A stretch of DNA of 64,000 bases from contig NC_065424.1 of NCBI RefSeq assembly GCF_024362695.1, forward strand, positions 1,586,786-1,650,785. The letters are read 5' to 3'. Under the pieces are notes generated by a model. The model ran no database searches. It was not told the origin of the DNA and saw only the letters and a list, made by a program, of their open reading frames with translations. Below are positions 41,895 to 52,815 of this stretch, one piece after another. The DNA is from Pectinophora gossypiella (lineage: Eukaryota > Arthropoda > Insecta > Lepidoptera > Gelechiidae). Made by a program: the position numbers and the translations under genes. Position 1 is the first letter of the stretch. Each line of letters opens with the position of its first letter.

Positions 41895-42175
41895 GTACGA
41901 TGCGCGGGTCGGCCGACACGTCCGCTCGGTACGGCGGTCGGGGACAAACTGGATGTTAGTACTGGGAAATTATCAACGGGAGTGAATCCTTTTCGTATTG
42001 TAAAGGGCTTGCGATGGGCTCGTTACGACTGCTACGACCAACAGACTATTGTATTGCAAATGGATTGGTCGTTCCGAGCTTGAATCGACTGGTTTTTCCA
42101 CCGCTTTCAAAGCAGTCAATTTCAATTAGGTTTTGTAAAGTGAACAATGGAGCTGGTAAGTTTTAATTATCGAAT
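41895..42175 (+). other. GC-rich patch followed by ATG and a donor-like site
   Basis: A CpG-containing stretch (41895-41945) lies upstream of AACAATGGAGCTGGTAAGTT at 42146-42165. An ATG is followed three codons later by a GTAAGT consensus 5' splice site. This could be a host first exon, but it is short and unsupported by other evidence. Confidence 0.2.
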
Positions 42176-42267
42176 TAAATGGTTTGAGTGTCGTTCCATT
42201 GAGTCGATTTTGAAGAGCTTTTAATGTTCTATTTAAAGGATTGATGAGGGTACTTAACGTCTAAACA

Positions 42268-42390
42268 GCCCGTAGTTTAATGGGGATATTGTTCGGCTTA
42301 CGATCTAAAGTTACGAGTTTGATTCCTTGTGATGAAATTTACAAAATCACTTTGTAACAGTGTCCTTTGCTTGATTAAGTCGTTATTAAG
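42268..42390 (+). mobile_element. Decayed SINE-C-like head
   Basis: AACAGCCCGTAGTTTAATGG, a GTTTGATTCC B-box remnant and AAATCACTTTGTAACAGTGT follow the SINE-C order with many changes. Confidence 0.6.
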
Positions 42391-42407
42391 ATTCTATTCT
42401 TCGGAAT

Positions 42408-42480
42408 GTACAGTCTTGAGCATTATAATGTCAATATAATTGGGTACATTATATTGCTCATGACTGTATACTATAGGACT
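42408..42480. mobile_element. MITE-1, internally deleted palindrome
   Basis: Two left-type termini face each other: GTACAGTCTTGAGCATTATA and ATATTGCTCATGACTGTATAC. Only about 20 bp of body remains. Confidence 0.75.
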
Positions 42481-42594
42481 CTGTCTCGTAGTTAAAGTCG
42501 TCGGTCTTACAACCCACAACAAGACAGGCCTATGTTTGTGTAAGTATGAAGACAATGACATAACATAATGTCCCTACTATATCGCCATTAAGGT

Positions 42595-42735
42595 CAGAGG
42601 TACATCCATCGCAAGATTAACTAAGTACCCACACCTCACTGAGCTTTCTGTTAGACCAACGTGACAGAGGTGGCGTATTGCCGTCAATAGCAGTCGAGCC
42701 ACCTGTGTTAGTCAAAACTGCACTTAACGGGTCGA
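42595..42735 (+). repeat. Repeat E, best copy
   Basis: GTACATCCATCGCAAGATTA, ACTAAGTACCCACACCTCAC, GAGCTTTCTGTTAGACC and CAGTCGAGCCACCTGTGTTA are all in order. Confidence 0.7.
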
Positions 42736-42739
42736 CTGC

Positions 42740-43224
42740 TTCTACACCACAATGCGTAAACGATGCACATCACTGACTCGTAGAATCCGTGCCAGCCCCA
42801 ACAGTATCCTGAGCATGATTGTAAGTAGGCTGGACTGTCCGTACATGACTCATTGCTCCATGAATCACTTGTACAGGAGCAGTAAATAAATGTCTTATTT
42901 TTATTGTGTATACGTGTGTATTGTGTATCTATGTAACACTAATATTAGTGAGTAAGAAATCTGTGTTACTAACATCCCGAGTCTAAGTATTTTTTTTTTA
43001 TGTTTAACTGGCTTTCCTGTGACATGGAGGTCACAGATGTTTTTCAGTTTAACATTGATAGGGAAGCCTATATATATATCATTTCTCTATAGATTTCTCC
43101 AGGTACGTACAATGTTGCACGCACCATTCGTCAAACCGTGGTGTGTGTGCACAATATATAATTATTTTTCGTTTTTTTTTCCCGAGTCCATGTTACCCGT
43201 AATAAAGTTTATTTTATTTTTTAC
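42740..43224. other. Unassigned DNA
   Basis: A 103-codon frame at 43019-43330 runs into Repeat E tail sequence and shows no domain. Confidence 0.35.
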
Positions 43225-43330
43225 TTTTATATTAATAAGTCATTGGTGCAAGTTCGGTACCGGGGTTCGAACAGGCGCTCCCCGTTTGAGACAAGCCGAT
43301 GGGCCACAGTACCACAGTGACCCACAGTGA
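43225..43330 (+). repeat. Repeat E tail with tRNA-like box
   Basis: TTAATAAGTCATTGGTGCAA continues into GGTACCGGGGTTCGAACAGG. The GGTTCGAA resembles a B box, so Repeat E may itself be tRNA-derived, in antisense or rearranged form. Confidence 0.45.
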
Positions 43331-43574
43331 AGTATGTCTGCGTATACATATGTTTATTAAGGTGATTACATCATACAAAAGTGTATATTGTACACGCATC
43401 TCCACTGCATTTGAGTGACACTGTATCGGTCATATTAATTTAATTATGTCAATTTAATATCCCGCACAATGTGGCTGACTGCATAATGAACGGTGAAACG
43501 AGCTGCATTTTTTTATATTCGACACTATTGGGCGTGACATTTGTTTATGTGGTCCAAGAGATCAAAACAAACGG

Positions 43575-43915
43575 TAAGAAAGAAAGAAATAAAGAAAGAA
43601 AGAAAAACATTTATTTCCATATTGGACGCCACATTAACAAACTTAAAACTTAAAAACCAATAAGACAAAAATATTTAAGCGCTGAAGGCTCTCACCCGGT
43701 ACAACGTTTAAGACAACAGGCCTGAGGGTGCCCAGTTGGGCGCGAACCTCGGCTCAGGGCGTCGTCTGAGAGGAAAAATATTTGAAACAATTAATCGACC
43801 CTAGTGGTTCGATAGCGATAAGCGCTGATTGAGGGAAATCGTCGACCACGCCGGCGGGGTCGGTATCGGGGTCCTGAAGTGTTTGGTGTCGCGAGCTCAT
43901 TGGCCGCCTCTATGG
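43575..43915 (-). mobile_element. Repeat F, longest copy, LINE 3' UTR-like
   Basis: On the minus strand it runs from GCGGCCAATGAGCTCGCGAC through GACGACGCCCTGAGCCGAGG and GTACCGGGTGAGAGCCTTCA to GGAAATAAATGTTTTTCTTT and a CTTT-repeat tail. AATAAA plus a microsatellite tail suggests a LINE 3' end. No coding sequence is retained. Confidence 0.65.
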
Positions 43916-43978
43916 TTAGAGGTATCAATCACCTAAAGTGTAAGTGTAGTATAAATTAGTTTATTATTTATTATTAAG

Positions 43979-44186
43979 ACATAAGATTATGTATTGTAGC
44001 CTAAGGTCTGTCTTGGCTAGTTTTAAATTATTATGTTTGGTCGCTAGTTTCTTCCAACAGTCCAAATTTTCGGAATTATAAAATAAGAACCGACAAATAC
44101 TTGTAGGTTTAGAACTTGCGAAGGCTATAATTCACATATGGAAACTAGCCAAGACAGACCTTAGGCTACAATACATAATCTTATGT
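43979..44186. repeat. Perfect 45-bp inverted repeat with 118-bp spacer
   Basis: 43979-44023 (starts ACATAAGATTATGTATTGTA) is exactly complementary to 44142-44186. No TSD is visible and the spacer has no coding frame. It is probably a small foldback element. Confidence 0.9.
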
Positions 44187-44444
44187 TATAAGAATATATG
44201 ATATGTTTTACTGTTACTTATAAATTTTCAGGACTGACCATTGAACTAGGCACCCATTTAGATCTCACTTCTTTTGTTGTTGAAGTCAACAATCAAGGCA
44301 TTTATTATAATAATTGAATTTGGCTCTCATTTCACATTTATGTTTTTGATTGGATTAACTTATCTCAAGTTCATTTTTTGACTACTACAGTTGGCTCGAC
44401 CATTATAGATACAGGCGATACGGCTCACTACTTACCATGCAATA
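44187..44444. other. Unassigned DNA
   Basis: Nothing recognised. Confidence 0.35.
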
Positions 44445-44497
44445 TGGTTTTTATAGATGAATTGGTTTCATGTGGCCTTTTAACCCTTCTGGTTCGA
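44445..44497 (+). mobile_element. MITE-6 arm fragment
   Basis: ATAGATGAATTGGTTTCATG and TGGCCTTTTAACCCTTC are a diverged right arm. Confidence 0.5.
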
Positions 44498-45082
44498 ATC
44501 CTATTACACCCAAAACATTTTAGTTCAAACCTCAGCCTTAATCTGATTACCAATAACATTTTAAACTGATTATAATTCGAAAGCAACGGATAATTGAATT
44601 TGTCATTTTCCACAAAACCGGACATAATTTTAGATGTGTAAATTATTTCGCACTAATCGAATATGTAGATTTACGTAACGCGAAAATATAATCGTATTTT
44701 CGGAGTTTACGCACGTGCGTAATCCCAAACTGGGTTGCCAGAACCACACAAGTTACTAAAGGACAACTTGTCGCCACTTGGTATTAAAGTTTAGGTGAGT
44801 ATGTTAACCCATATGTTGCCTACAGGGTGAGTGACATCGTAATGAAAACTATGATGACAGATTGTGGTAGGTTTTAATACCTCTCCATACATCTTATTTG
44901 GTAGCGCAAACAAGGTCGCGGCATTATGGTGAAATTGACTATAAGCCATTTTATGTTCAGCGCAGATCAGGCTTGTTATTCAACATCAAAAGGGGAAAAA
45001 TCCAAATCTAGTAAATGTTTGTTTCCTTGTATTGGTTGCCTATTATTAGTATTGTTTGTTGTATTGGTTGGTGTAGGCTAAC
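44498..45082. other. Mostly unassigned DNA
   Basis: TACAGGGTGAGTGACATCGTAATG at 44822 resembles a MITE-2 terminus. The rest is not recognised. Confidence 0.4.
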
Positions 45083-45345
45083 GTCATGTCTTATAGGAAA
45101 GTCAAGGAATTGGCCTTTGATAGACTGGAATGGAAAATGCTGCACCGACAAGAGCGTGGCTCTTAAATTTAGGGGTCTGGCTGAAAATCGGCGTCGTATT
45201 GCCCCTCATGTGGGTCGATACGACATTAACCGAGCTAGTACCCTTTTTAGTTTTAAGTCTTACATTTCATATATGTTAAAATTTTGATATTAAGTAATTT
45301 ATGTAACGTTTTAAACCTAAATAAATATTCTATCTATCTATCTAA
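45083..45345 (+). pseudogene. RTE-2-like C-terminus and LINE 3' tail
   Basis: Codons 45083-45166 read VMSYRKVKELAFDRLEW, then KMLHRQERGS and TAA, matching 16227-16460. From about 45167 a second LINE-like 3' UTR ends TAAATAAATATTC and (TATC)n at 45330-45345. The two may be one element or adjacent pieces. Confidence 0.6.
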
Positions 45346-45359
45346 ATTGATGATGATGA

Positions 45360-45475
45360 TTGGCAGAAATTGTTGTAGAGCAATAAAGCCGCCTAAGTTG
45401 TACTGAATTTATGTGTTATTGTTATGTCTGATTGTTAAAATTAGGTTCCGTATAATAAAGTGTATTCGATTTGAT
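45360..45475 (+). repeat. L-D-like 3' end
   Basis: AGCAATAAAGCCGCC and AATAAAGTGTATTCGATT resemble 56360-56460. Confidence 0.45.
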
Positions 45476-45734
45476 TTATTTATTTAGGTACACATACATT
45501 TGTAATGTTATAAATTTTATTTTAATCCCATTAATGTGTCTGCTTTTTTGTAATTCTATTGTCAAAGGGATTAAAATGTATAAATAAAATTAATAAATAC
45601 CTATTTAGTTAAGTATAGAAATAAATAAATAGCACATTTAATTTTCCATATTTTTACCCACGACGGAACGGACCAGGTATATGCGTTTAGGGTGAGAGAT
45701 GTTTGTGTGTGCGTTTGTGCAAAGTAATGTTATC

Positions 45735-45800
45735 ACTTATCTTCTAAACTAATGATCCGATTTTGATGCGGTTTTCAATAACGGGTTTGTGTTTTAATGT
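45735..45800. repeat. Repeat I-like fragment
   Basis: TGATCCGATTTTGATGCGGT resembles the common arthropod repeat core. Confidence 0.4.
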
Positions 45801-45832
45801 AGCCATGTGTTTTAATGTGCTGTAAAATCACT

Positions 45833-46046
45833 GTGCAAGATAGCATAACTTTTTATAGAATTTTACCTCTTTGATATAGTTTTTTATGCTTTTATTCTCT
45901 TTGCTTTTGATAAGGACTCTTGGTCTTTTGTTCTTCTTGTAAAAACATAATATTATATTTCTGTTTGCACGAGAACCGTTTTTATTATTGGTTTCAATAA
46001 CGTGAAAGAAGTAAAATTCTATAAAAAGTTGTGCTATCTTGCACAA
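45833..46046. mobile_element. Foldback element with ~39-bp arms
   Basis: GTGCAAGATAGCATAACTTT at 45833 pairs with the complement of AAAGTTGTGCTATCTTGCAC at 46027-46046. The arms extend to about 43 bp with few mismatches. AATCAC follows or precedes both ends. Confidence 0.75.
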
Positions 46047-46047
46047 T

Positions 46048-46172
46048 CACCTCTACCAATCAGTGGAGCAGCGTGGTGGATTATGCTCCATACCTTATCT
46101 GGTTGATTGAGGGGAGGCCTGTGCCTGGCATTGGAACGTTTATGAGTACTTATAGGCTGTTTATGTTTATGT
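46048..46172 (+). mobile_element. SINE-C 3' fragment
   Basis: It abuts the foldback element and runs from CACCTCTACCAATCAGTGG to the TAGGCTGTTTATG end. The CCCAGCAGTGGG stem has decayed. Confidence 0.8.
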
Positions 46173-46243
46173 AATAAAGCCATTTATTTTGTAAGTACTT
46201 AAATAGAAAATTGGAATTATAATACTTAGTTACTTAGATTATT

Positions 46244-46579
46244 TGCCCAGTAGGTAGAAACGCTTGCCTCTCACTTTGAGGTCCCAGGTTCGAATCCAGC
46301 ACAGGCCTAAACCAATCATTGTCGAATTTGTTTTCGAATTCATGTTTGGATCATAAACGATTATCACGTGCTCTGCGGTGAAGGAAATCTTGAGGAAACC
46401 CACATTCCCGAGAAATGCATTTTCGGAGGTATGAGACCTAACCTGTATTGGGCTGGATTTCCCTTTGCGGGTTTGAAGGTCAGACAGGCAGTCGCTTCTG
46501 TAAAAACCCGGACCTGTCAGATCTTCAGGTTAGGTAAGCAGACCCTATGAGAAACAGGATAATGCTATGGAGATGATGA
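46244..46579 (+). mobile_element. SINE-D, complete, with TSD
   Basis: GTTACTTAGATTATT (46229-46243) and GTTACTCAGATTATT (46580-46594) flank it with one mismatch in 15. It has the A-box-like GTAGGTAGAAACGC, B box GGTTCGAATCC, body blocks and a GAGATGATGA tail. This is the reference copy for the family here. Confidence 0.93.
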
Positions 46580-46676
46580 GTTACTCAGATTATTACGGTA
46601 TAACGTAGTGATTTAGGAGGCGTTGTGTGAATATAATAATTATGATGTACGTAGGTACATTTATTAACTAAGCATC

Positions 46677-46762
46677 AGGTGAGAGCCGTTAGCGCTCCCC
46701 ATTCGTCCGGCCAAGTAGTTAACGCCATTTGCGGCAAATTTACAATAATTCACATCAAAACT
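46677..46762 (+). repeat. Repeat F fragment
   Basis: GTGAGAGCCGTTAGCGCTCC, CGGCCAAGTAGTTAACGCC and GGCAAATTTACAATAA. Confidence 0.75.
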
Positions 46763-47245
46763 GAGCAACTTTTATTCAGTTTTTAAGTCATATTAAATAA
46801 ATATATTTCTTTTCATTTTAAAATAATAATAATTTTGTTATAAAAAGCAGTCTAACCTGCTGAGCTGAGTTGTACGAGATCTGCACAACCCACAACCCGG
46901 AAATTCCCGGAAAACGGAAAAACATAAAACTCCACCCACAACCCTCCTACTACCCGTGGCCGGGTTTTAATGCTATTAGTTATACCATTCATAGAAAAAC
47001 CTACAGTTCTTTCTTTAATTCATGTAGCAATAGTAAAATATACTATATACTTATTTTTTGAACAGATAATAAAGACTTTATTATAAAAGTTACAATGAAA
47101 ATAAAATAGATAACATAGTCAAATTAAATACGGTACGTAACTAAGGTACGCTAAAACACATAAAAACACACAAAGATAAACCATATCATCCTACAGTTTG
47201 ATATAATGTTTCGTTAAGGGTGTTGGGACCCTCGCTATTTAATTT
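46763..47245. other. Unassigned DNA
   Basis: Nothing recognised. Confidence 0.35.
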
Positions 47246-47300
47246 TTACCGACTTCAAAAAAGGAGGAGGTTCTCAATTCGACCGTATATTTTTTTTTCT
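47246..47300 (+). repeat. CCGACTTCAAAAAAGGAGGA repeat fragment
   Basis: The motif CCGACTTCAAAAAAGGAGGA followed by GGTTCTCAATTCGACCGTAT is one I recall as common in lepidopteran genomes. The element class is not apparent. Confidence 0.5.
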
Positions 47301-47772
47301 TTGACAATAGATGATGGCATAAGTGTAGCCACACCATTCGGTAATCGAAATATTTTTTGTCTTAGACAAACTAAACTTTGAGCACCTTTTTCCCACTACT
47401 TGAAGGTCTAGAAAATCTACAATCAATAAAAAATATTATAAACCCTTCCTATTTTCTTCAGGTTTACTGAAGCTACTGACAATTTCCTAAGTATTCAAAT
47501 GTTCTTTTCATTAAGTACATATTATTAGAAATACTAATGTATTTCAGTATTACAAGAGAATTCATGAGAGAGAGAAATTATTGGGTACTAACTTTCCGCC
47601 CACCACACCTACTTCCGCGTGGTATTCGACAAGTATCTACCTACACTTAGTCTGTTCCTGGACTTTTCCTGGACTTGTGCTTCGTTCAATTTTCATCGGA
47701 GTGGGTCCATCAGTTTAGTCGTGAAAGGGCATGGATTATTTATTACTTAGAAGTATTTCTCCTAGAAGACAA
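47301..47772. other. Unassigned DNA
   Basis: Nothing recognised. Confidence 0.35.
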
Positions 47773-48079
47773 TCGCGTGGGTTGTGATGGGATTACACAC
47801 CTCATCAGCCCTGGTGTCAAGGTTACTATTGAGCCGCCAAAGGCCCCTGACATGGCTCATGAAACGACTACTTACTTACATCAGTAAGCAGTAACTGGGA
47901 CCAACGGCTTAACGTGCCTTCCAAAGCACCGACAATCCGGTGATCAATCTGTAATAAATACCCTATAACCAAACTAGGGATCACAAAGTGATTTTTGTAA
48001 TATGTCCCCATCGGGATTCGAACCCGGGACCTCAGGATCGCGAGCCCAACGCTCAACTACTGAACCACAGAGACCGTTA
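47773..48079 (-). mobile_element. SINE-A, antisense, near full length
   Basis: Complete except for a short deletion between the central block and TCAATCTGTAATAA. The head is intact. Confidence 0.9.
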
Positions 48080-48132
48080 CTTATAAGTACTTACCTGCGT
48101 TTATGTCGATTGAGATTGCGATACTTCATCAC

Positions 48133-48317
48133 CCCTCTAGCATTATCCCGTTTCTCACAGGGTCCGCTTACCTAACCTGAAGATTTGACACGTTCGGTTT
48201 TTTACCGAAGCGTCTGCCTGTCTGAGCCTCCAACCAGCGAAGGGAAAACCAGCCCAATACAGGTTAGATCACATACCTCCGAAAATGCATTTCTCGGGAA
48301 TGTGGGTTTCCTCTGGA
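48133..48317 (-). mobile_element. SINE-D, antisense 3' half
   Basis: From the tail to GAAAATGCATTTCTCGGGAA. The head half is absent. Confidence 0.87.
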
Positions 48318-48569
48318 AAATGAAAACAAAATAAAAAAATATTTCACTTTACAATAGTGTTTCTAAGTTTGGGTTGATGATTCCTTTTAAGCATAAGAGA
48401 CTGTGTTAGGAGCCAACGCTCTTCCGTAGTAACAAGTGAATATTTGTAAGATTAGGGTAAGAGTGAAACATTAAATAATAAAATAAAAAAAATAAAAAAA
48501 AGTAAAGAAATAATACAAAGAAAGTAAATCTTAACTTAGGTTACAATTTCTAGCGACAGTACGAATGTG

Positions 48570-48779
<210 letters not shown>

Positions 48780-49494
48780 AATAATGAGTTAATGTGTTCG
48801 TTAGAAACGTAGTGCACAACTGATTAGCTGGCTATATGTGTATACTTATGTACTTATATAAGTTGAGATAGATGTATGTTATTGCGATACTTAGTATTAT
48901 TCATTCAATCTGGTTTCTCATTGCTGCTGATAAAGAAACCTGGAATTAAGAAATGTATTGCAGCACAGTGAAAACTAAAAAACTTCAAACGCATCACCCC
49001 CGTCAATCTAGATTCCAGAGTTCAAAGCTTTGAATCCTGCCATTCAGTTCCAACGCCCCGACAGCGCAGGTGTTAAAAAATTCATGCAACTTGTTCTTTG
49101 TTATAAAAACGGGAATATTGCAAGGTTTTTACTTACAGTCTGGGAGAACGAGTTTTCATGTTTTGTACAATCAAAGAGCGAAAGTTCAGTCACTGAGCCC
49201 AGCGAATTATTTGTAAACAGTGGTGGTGAAATTATAAAACATTAGTTGTCATAATTATAAAATTTATGTTTTGGTCTGTTACAGAAACGACATGTAAGGG
49301 GGTCTTAAGTGTAACCAGTTAATTTATTACTTTGCAAGAAACTGATTGGATTTTTGCACCTTAGGGAAAAGTAAGTTACTACCAAGCTTCATATAAGAAG
49401 ACCTCTTCTTTATCTCAGCACCTGCTGAGAGAGTCAAATGATGGGAACTTGTGTATGCACCCAAAATCTTGCTAGGGTTTCATACATATTCCCG
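48780..49494. other. Unassigned DNA
   Basis: Nothing recognised. Confidence 0.35.
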
Positions 49495-49575
49495 TTTTCC
49501 GCTCCGCAACATTCGCGCCCATCTGGGCACCCACAGTGAAAGGCCTCAGCGCTCCCCATTTGTTTAGCCGCTTGT
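49495..49575 (+). repeat. Repeat F fragment
   Basis: TTCGCGCCCATCTGGGCACC and CTCAGCGCTCCCCATTTGTT. Confidence 0.65.
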
Positions 49576-50300
49576 CGAGAATTCAGGCTGTACATCTAAA
49601 GTCGTCAAAATCATTGACTAGTAAGTAATTAACCACCGTAAAAATTCATCAAATACTTAGACTTCATAGCAACTCTTTGCACACATGCAACATTAGGACA
49701 GTCACAGACAGATAGAAGCACAATATTATAAGCGCCTTAAAATCGAAATCTTCCACAGTGTTTGATTCCATTCATCCCAATTCACAGTAGGTACAATCAA
49801 TCAAATGTAAATTATGCTTATTAAAATGTTTTTCGAGTCTACCATAAATCCATAATATAACCACGCCCACAACTAAAATCCAAAATCCAGAACTAAAACA
49901 ATGTACCGCTGTTCTTTGTTCCGCTGTTATTCACAAATAATGAAAATACCGTGTCTATATATCTACTGTAAAACTATTCCGGTTATTTGTTCAATATGTG
50001 CATCACAGTAGTAGTAGTTTTACTAACTGTAAGTACTTAAATAAAATAAATCGAAATTGACCGAAGCTGAAAGCTCTAATCCCTCACCTCAATCTATTTT
50101 TACCTAAATAAGTAAGGTCGAAAAGTGTTTTATAAGTCAATTTCTCTTTATAAGTCTTACCTTTTTTAGATTTTTTCCCCGTCAATTCTTAGGCATCTTA
50201 TTATTTCCAAGTCGCCACCCTCGACCCGTCAACTTATTATTACCCTTTTCCCATTCAATTTGCCAAAAGATACGAATTCGTATGTAACAGGAGTCGATAA
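49576..50300. other. Unassigned DNA
   Basis: Nothing recognised. Confidence 0.35.
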
Positions 50301-50334
50301 GGCGTGACAATTCATCATTCGCATCCATTGTGAA

Positions 50335-50460
50335 GATAATACGTGACGTTTTCCGCCCTTTCCTCCCGCGCCGCCATTTTGTGACATCAATTTCTCGTGG
50401 AATGATGACAATCCTATTCGTTACGGTGCGCAGGTGGCAAATCTTGGGTAAGTATTACTT
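50335..50460 (+). promoter_or_regulatory. Weak promoter/first-exon candidate
   Basis: CGCGCCGCCATTTTGTGACA at 50368-50387 contains a GCCGCCATTTTG word like the YY1/Pho class of promoter-proximal sites. GGGTAAGTATT, a consensus 5' splice site, follows at about 50447. No coding frame links them. Confidence 0.18.
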
Positions 50461-51354
50461 TTATTTTCTTATTTATTTTATGTCAGATAACTAACTAAAG
50501 CTTTAGGGTTATTGTCTTAAGATATTATAATGAGAAAATGGCGAATTATTCACTATCAGTGCAGGTAAACTTGTTATTTTTCATCTGTGACCTGTTTAAA
50601 TAATATGATTATATTTGGATTATTCTACCTAGGTACCTGCTCTAATGCGAGTATCAAATGGATTTATATGTGTATCTATATACTTACTTAGATACTTCCT
50701 GTTCGACAAAATTTTTTTTTTTTTATTCGAAGCATCTACCACGCTCACTTTTTGTAAGCTTAATTATTATTCTGACAAATGGTAGCTATTTATTTCGTGT
50801 GTTTTTTACAAGACCACTTGTATATTCTCATATTACAATACCAAGAGTCCCAGGAGGTCATGGTTAGAGGGCGTTAACCTTTGCTTTTCTGTCATGTTTC
50901 ATGTATAAAGCATTTTGCCAGAGATCATAAATCATTCTATTGTATGTAACACACCTGCCAGCTAAAACGCTTTAGGCTTTTAGGCTGAATACACCGTTGT
51001 CCATTGCGCTGGGAGAATACCTAAGAATATGTGCCTGCTTAATGTTGGGTGGGATTCGAAGTTGTGTTTTTGACAGTGATTAGTTTTGGCGGGAAAATTC
51101 AATATTCAAATTTTGTGTTCTATTTCAAGGATCATTTGACCTACACTGTGAGGAGCGATCAACATTATTTTGTCCATGTGTGGATGCAATTTGTCTTCTG
51201 GCGTGAAGGCTTTACTCACCTGATAAATAGGTAGAGATAACTAGCTTATATTAGTACTTAAGTATGTACTTATCCATTATTTTTACATTGTATTTATTTT
51301 TGAAACCCGACGTTACGCGCAGAGGAGTATTATAAGTCCTATCCCTTTGTATGT
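50461..51354. other. Unassigned DNA
   Basis: T run at 50710-50724. No recognised element or convincing frame. Confidence 0.35.
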
Positions 51355-51765
51355 GTGTGACTTTTTGGCGGGAACGGGAACGGAACGGTTGATTTCTTCA
51401 TTGAATAATCTAAATAATTAACACGAAGTACTATTTTGTGGTTAATGATCGCATTAAGTTAGTTGGAAAACATTCGCGATAGTGTTAGTATGTCGGAATA
51501 TTCAATAAACAAAGTGTACCTGTCTATTTTCGATTCGTGCCAACAAGCCGCTGTATAACTCGAAAGTTTATGCGGACTTTTGAGTTAATGCGTTTGGGGT
51601 TCGGAGTAGGAGTATGCTCCGAGTGTGGGGGCTTAACTTTCATCATTCATCGTCATCACCTTTCATCATTTCATTAATCATCATTAAGAAAAAAATACAT
51701 AAGATATGGCTGTATGGGCATAGTTCCCTTTGCCTTGCCCTTCGGGAAAAACCAAAACAAAAAAA
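51355..51765 (-). repeat. Repeat G, inverted copy
   Basis: Reverse-complement match to 37655-38010 over most of its length, ending at CCTTTGCCTTGCCCTTCGGG. Confidence 0.78.
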
Positions 51766-52051
51766 TGTCTGTGTGTCTGACTGTCTGTCCGCGCCATCGT
51801 AACTCCAGAACGGATAATCCAGGAAAATCATACCTATTTTATCAGGATGTGTTCGTATTTTCCAAAATGTAACGTATCTATAAAAGCGATTATTTTTTCT
51901 GCCGCATTGTGACCATCACAATAGAAAGAACAAAGCGTTCTGTATAATAACAGGTTCGAGGCTCTGAATTGCTAAGTGAATAACAATTATTCAAAGCGAG
52001 TCATTATAATTACGTAAATATACCAAATGAATAATTCAAATAACGTTCACA
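51766..52051. other. Unassigned DNA
   Basis: TGTCTGTGTGTCTGACTGTC near 51767 resembles a common repeat lead-in. Nothing firm. Confidence 0.3.
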
Positions 52052-52660
52052 CCGCAGTGAGGGACGTTCCAGGTTCCATTCGTCAAAAACAATATAGATG
52101 GCGCTGTACACATTTCATAAGCATAAACATAAATCAAAAAAAAAACAAAAAATCAAAAATCATTTATTTCTGACATGATGGTCCATATTACATTAATTAA
52201 TTAATTACACACTTAAAAAAAAAAAAAAACAAAATTAAAATACAATAAAATTAAAATTACTAGTAGTTTTTGTGAATACAATTACAATGACATCTTTCAC
52301 CCGTTATTATTCTAATCAAAATAAAGAGAAGCAATAAGTACCTATAGGTAGTAATATAATTCTATACATAGTGTGATCCAAATATCAACCGTTTACCGTT
52401 ATACTGTTTCGGCATACATTCATAATTGTATTATTTTATTATAATATGTGAAAACAATAAGTATGTCGAATAAATATTTTTTTCTTTCTTTCTTTTCTTT
52501 CAATTATTTTTGTTTGTGCTTCTGACATTACAATGTATTTTGGAATAATTATGTATCCGAGTAATGAGAAAATAGATAATTATCAGTTTAAAACTGTACA
52601 ACGCCATCTACATTGTTTTCGGTGAATGTTGCCTGGAAAGTCCCTCATTACAAGCATGCA
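52052..52660. mobile_element. MITE-5 with both inverted termini and internal insertion
   Basis: The left end GTGAGGGACGTTCCAGGTTC pairs with the complement of the right end GTTGCCTGGAAAGTCCCTCA. Both carry AATATAGATGGCG/CGCCATCTACATT just inside. The interior (52140-52505) has an A-rich start and a CTTTCTTTC run, suggesting an antisense retroelement tail inserted within. Confidence 0.72.
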
Positions 52661-52695
52661 ATATTCGTTTATATACTTACCTAATCTAATCTAAT

Positions 52696-52803
52696 CTAGC
52701 CTACAAGATCCCACTGCTGGGCAAAAGCCTCCCCTTCCTCTTTCCATTTTTCGCGGTCCTGTGCGTATTCCGGCCAGTCCCTCCGACAAGCGTCCAAGTC
52801 GTC
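52696..52803 (-). pseudogene. RTE-5 LINE C-terminal remnant
   Basis: Thirty-five codons read DDLDACRRDWPEYAQDREKW, then KEEGEAFAQQWDLVG and TAG. The EAFAQQW end parallels EAYAQQW of RTE-1. The tail after the stop is a GATTA repeat (52680-52698). Confidence 0.75.
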
Positions 52804-52815
52804 GTATACTTACCT

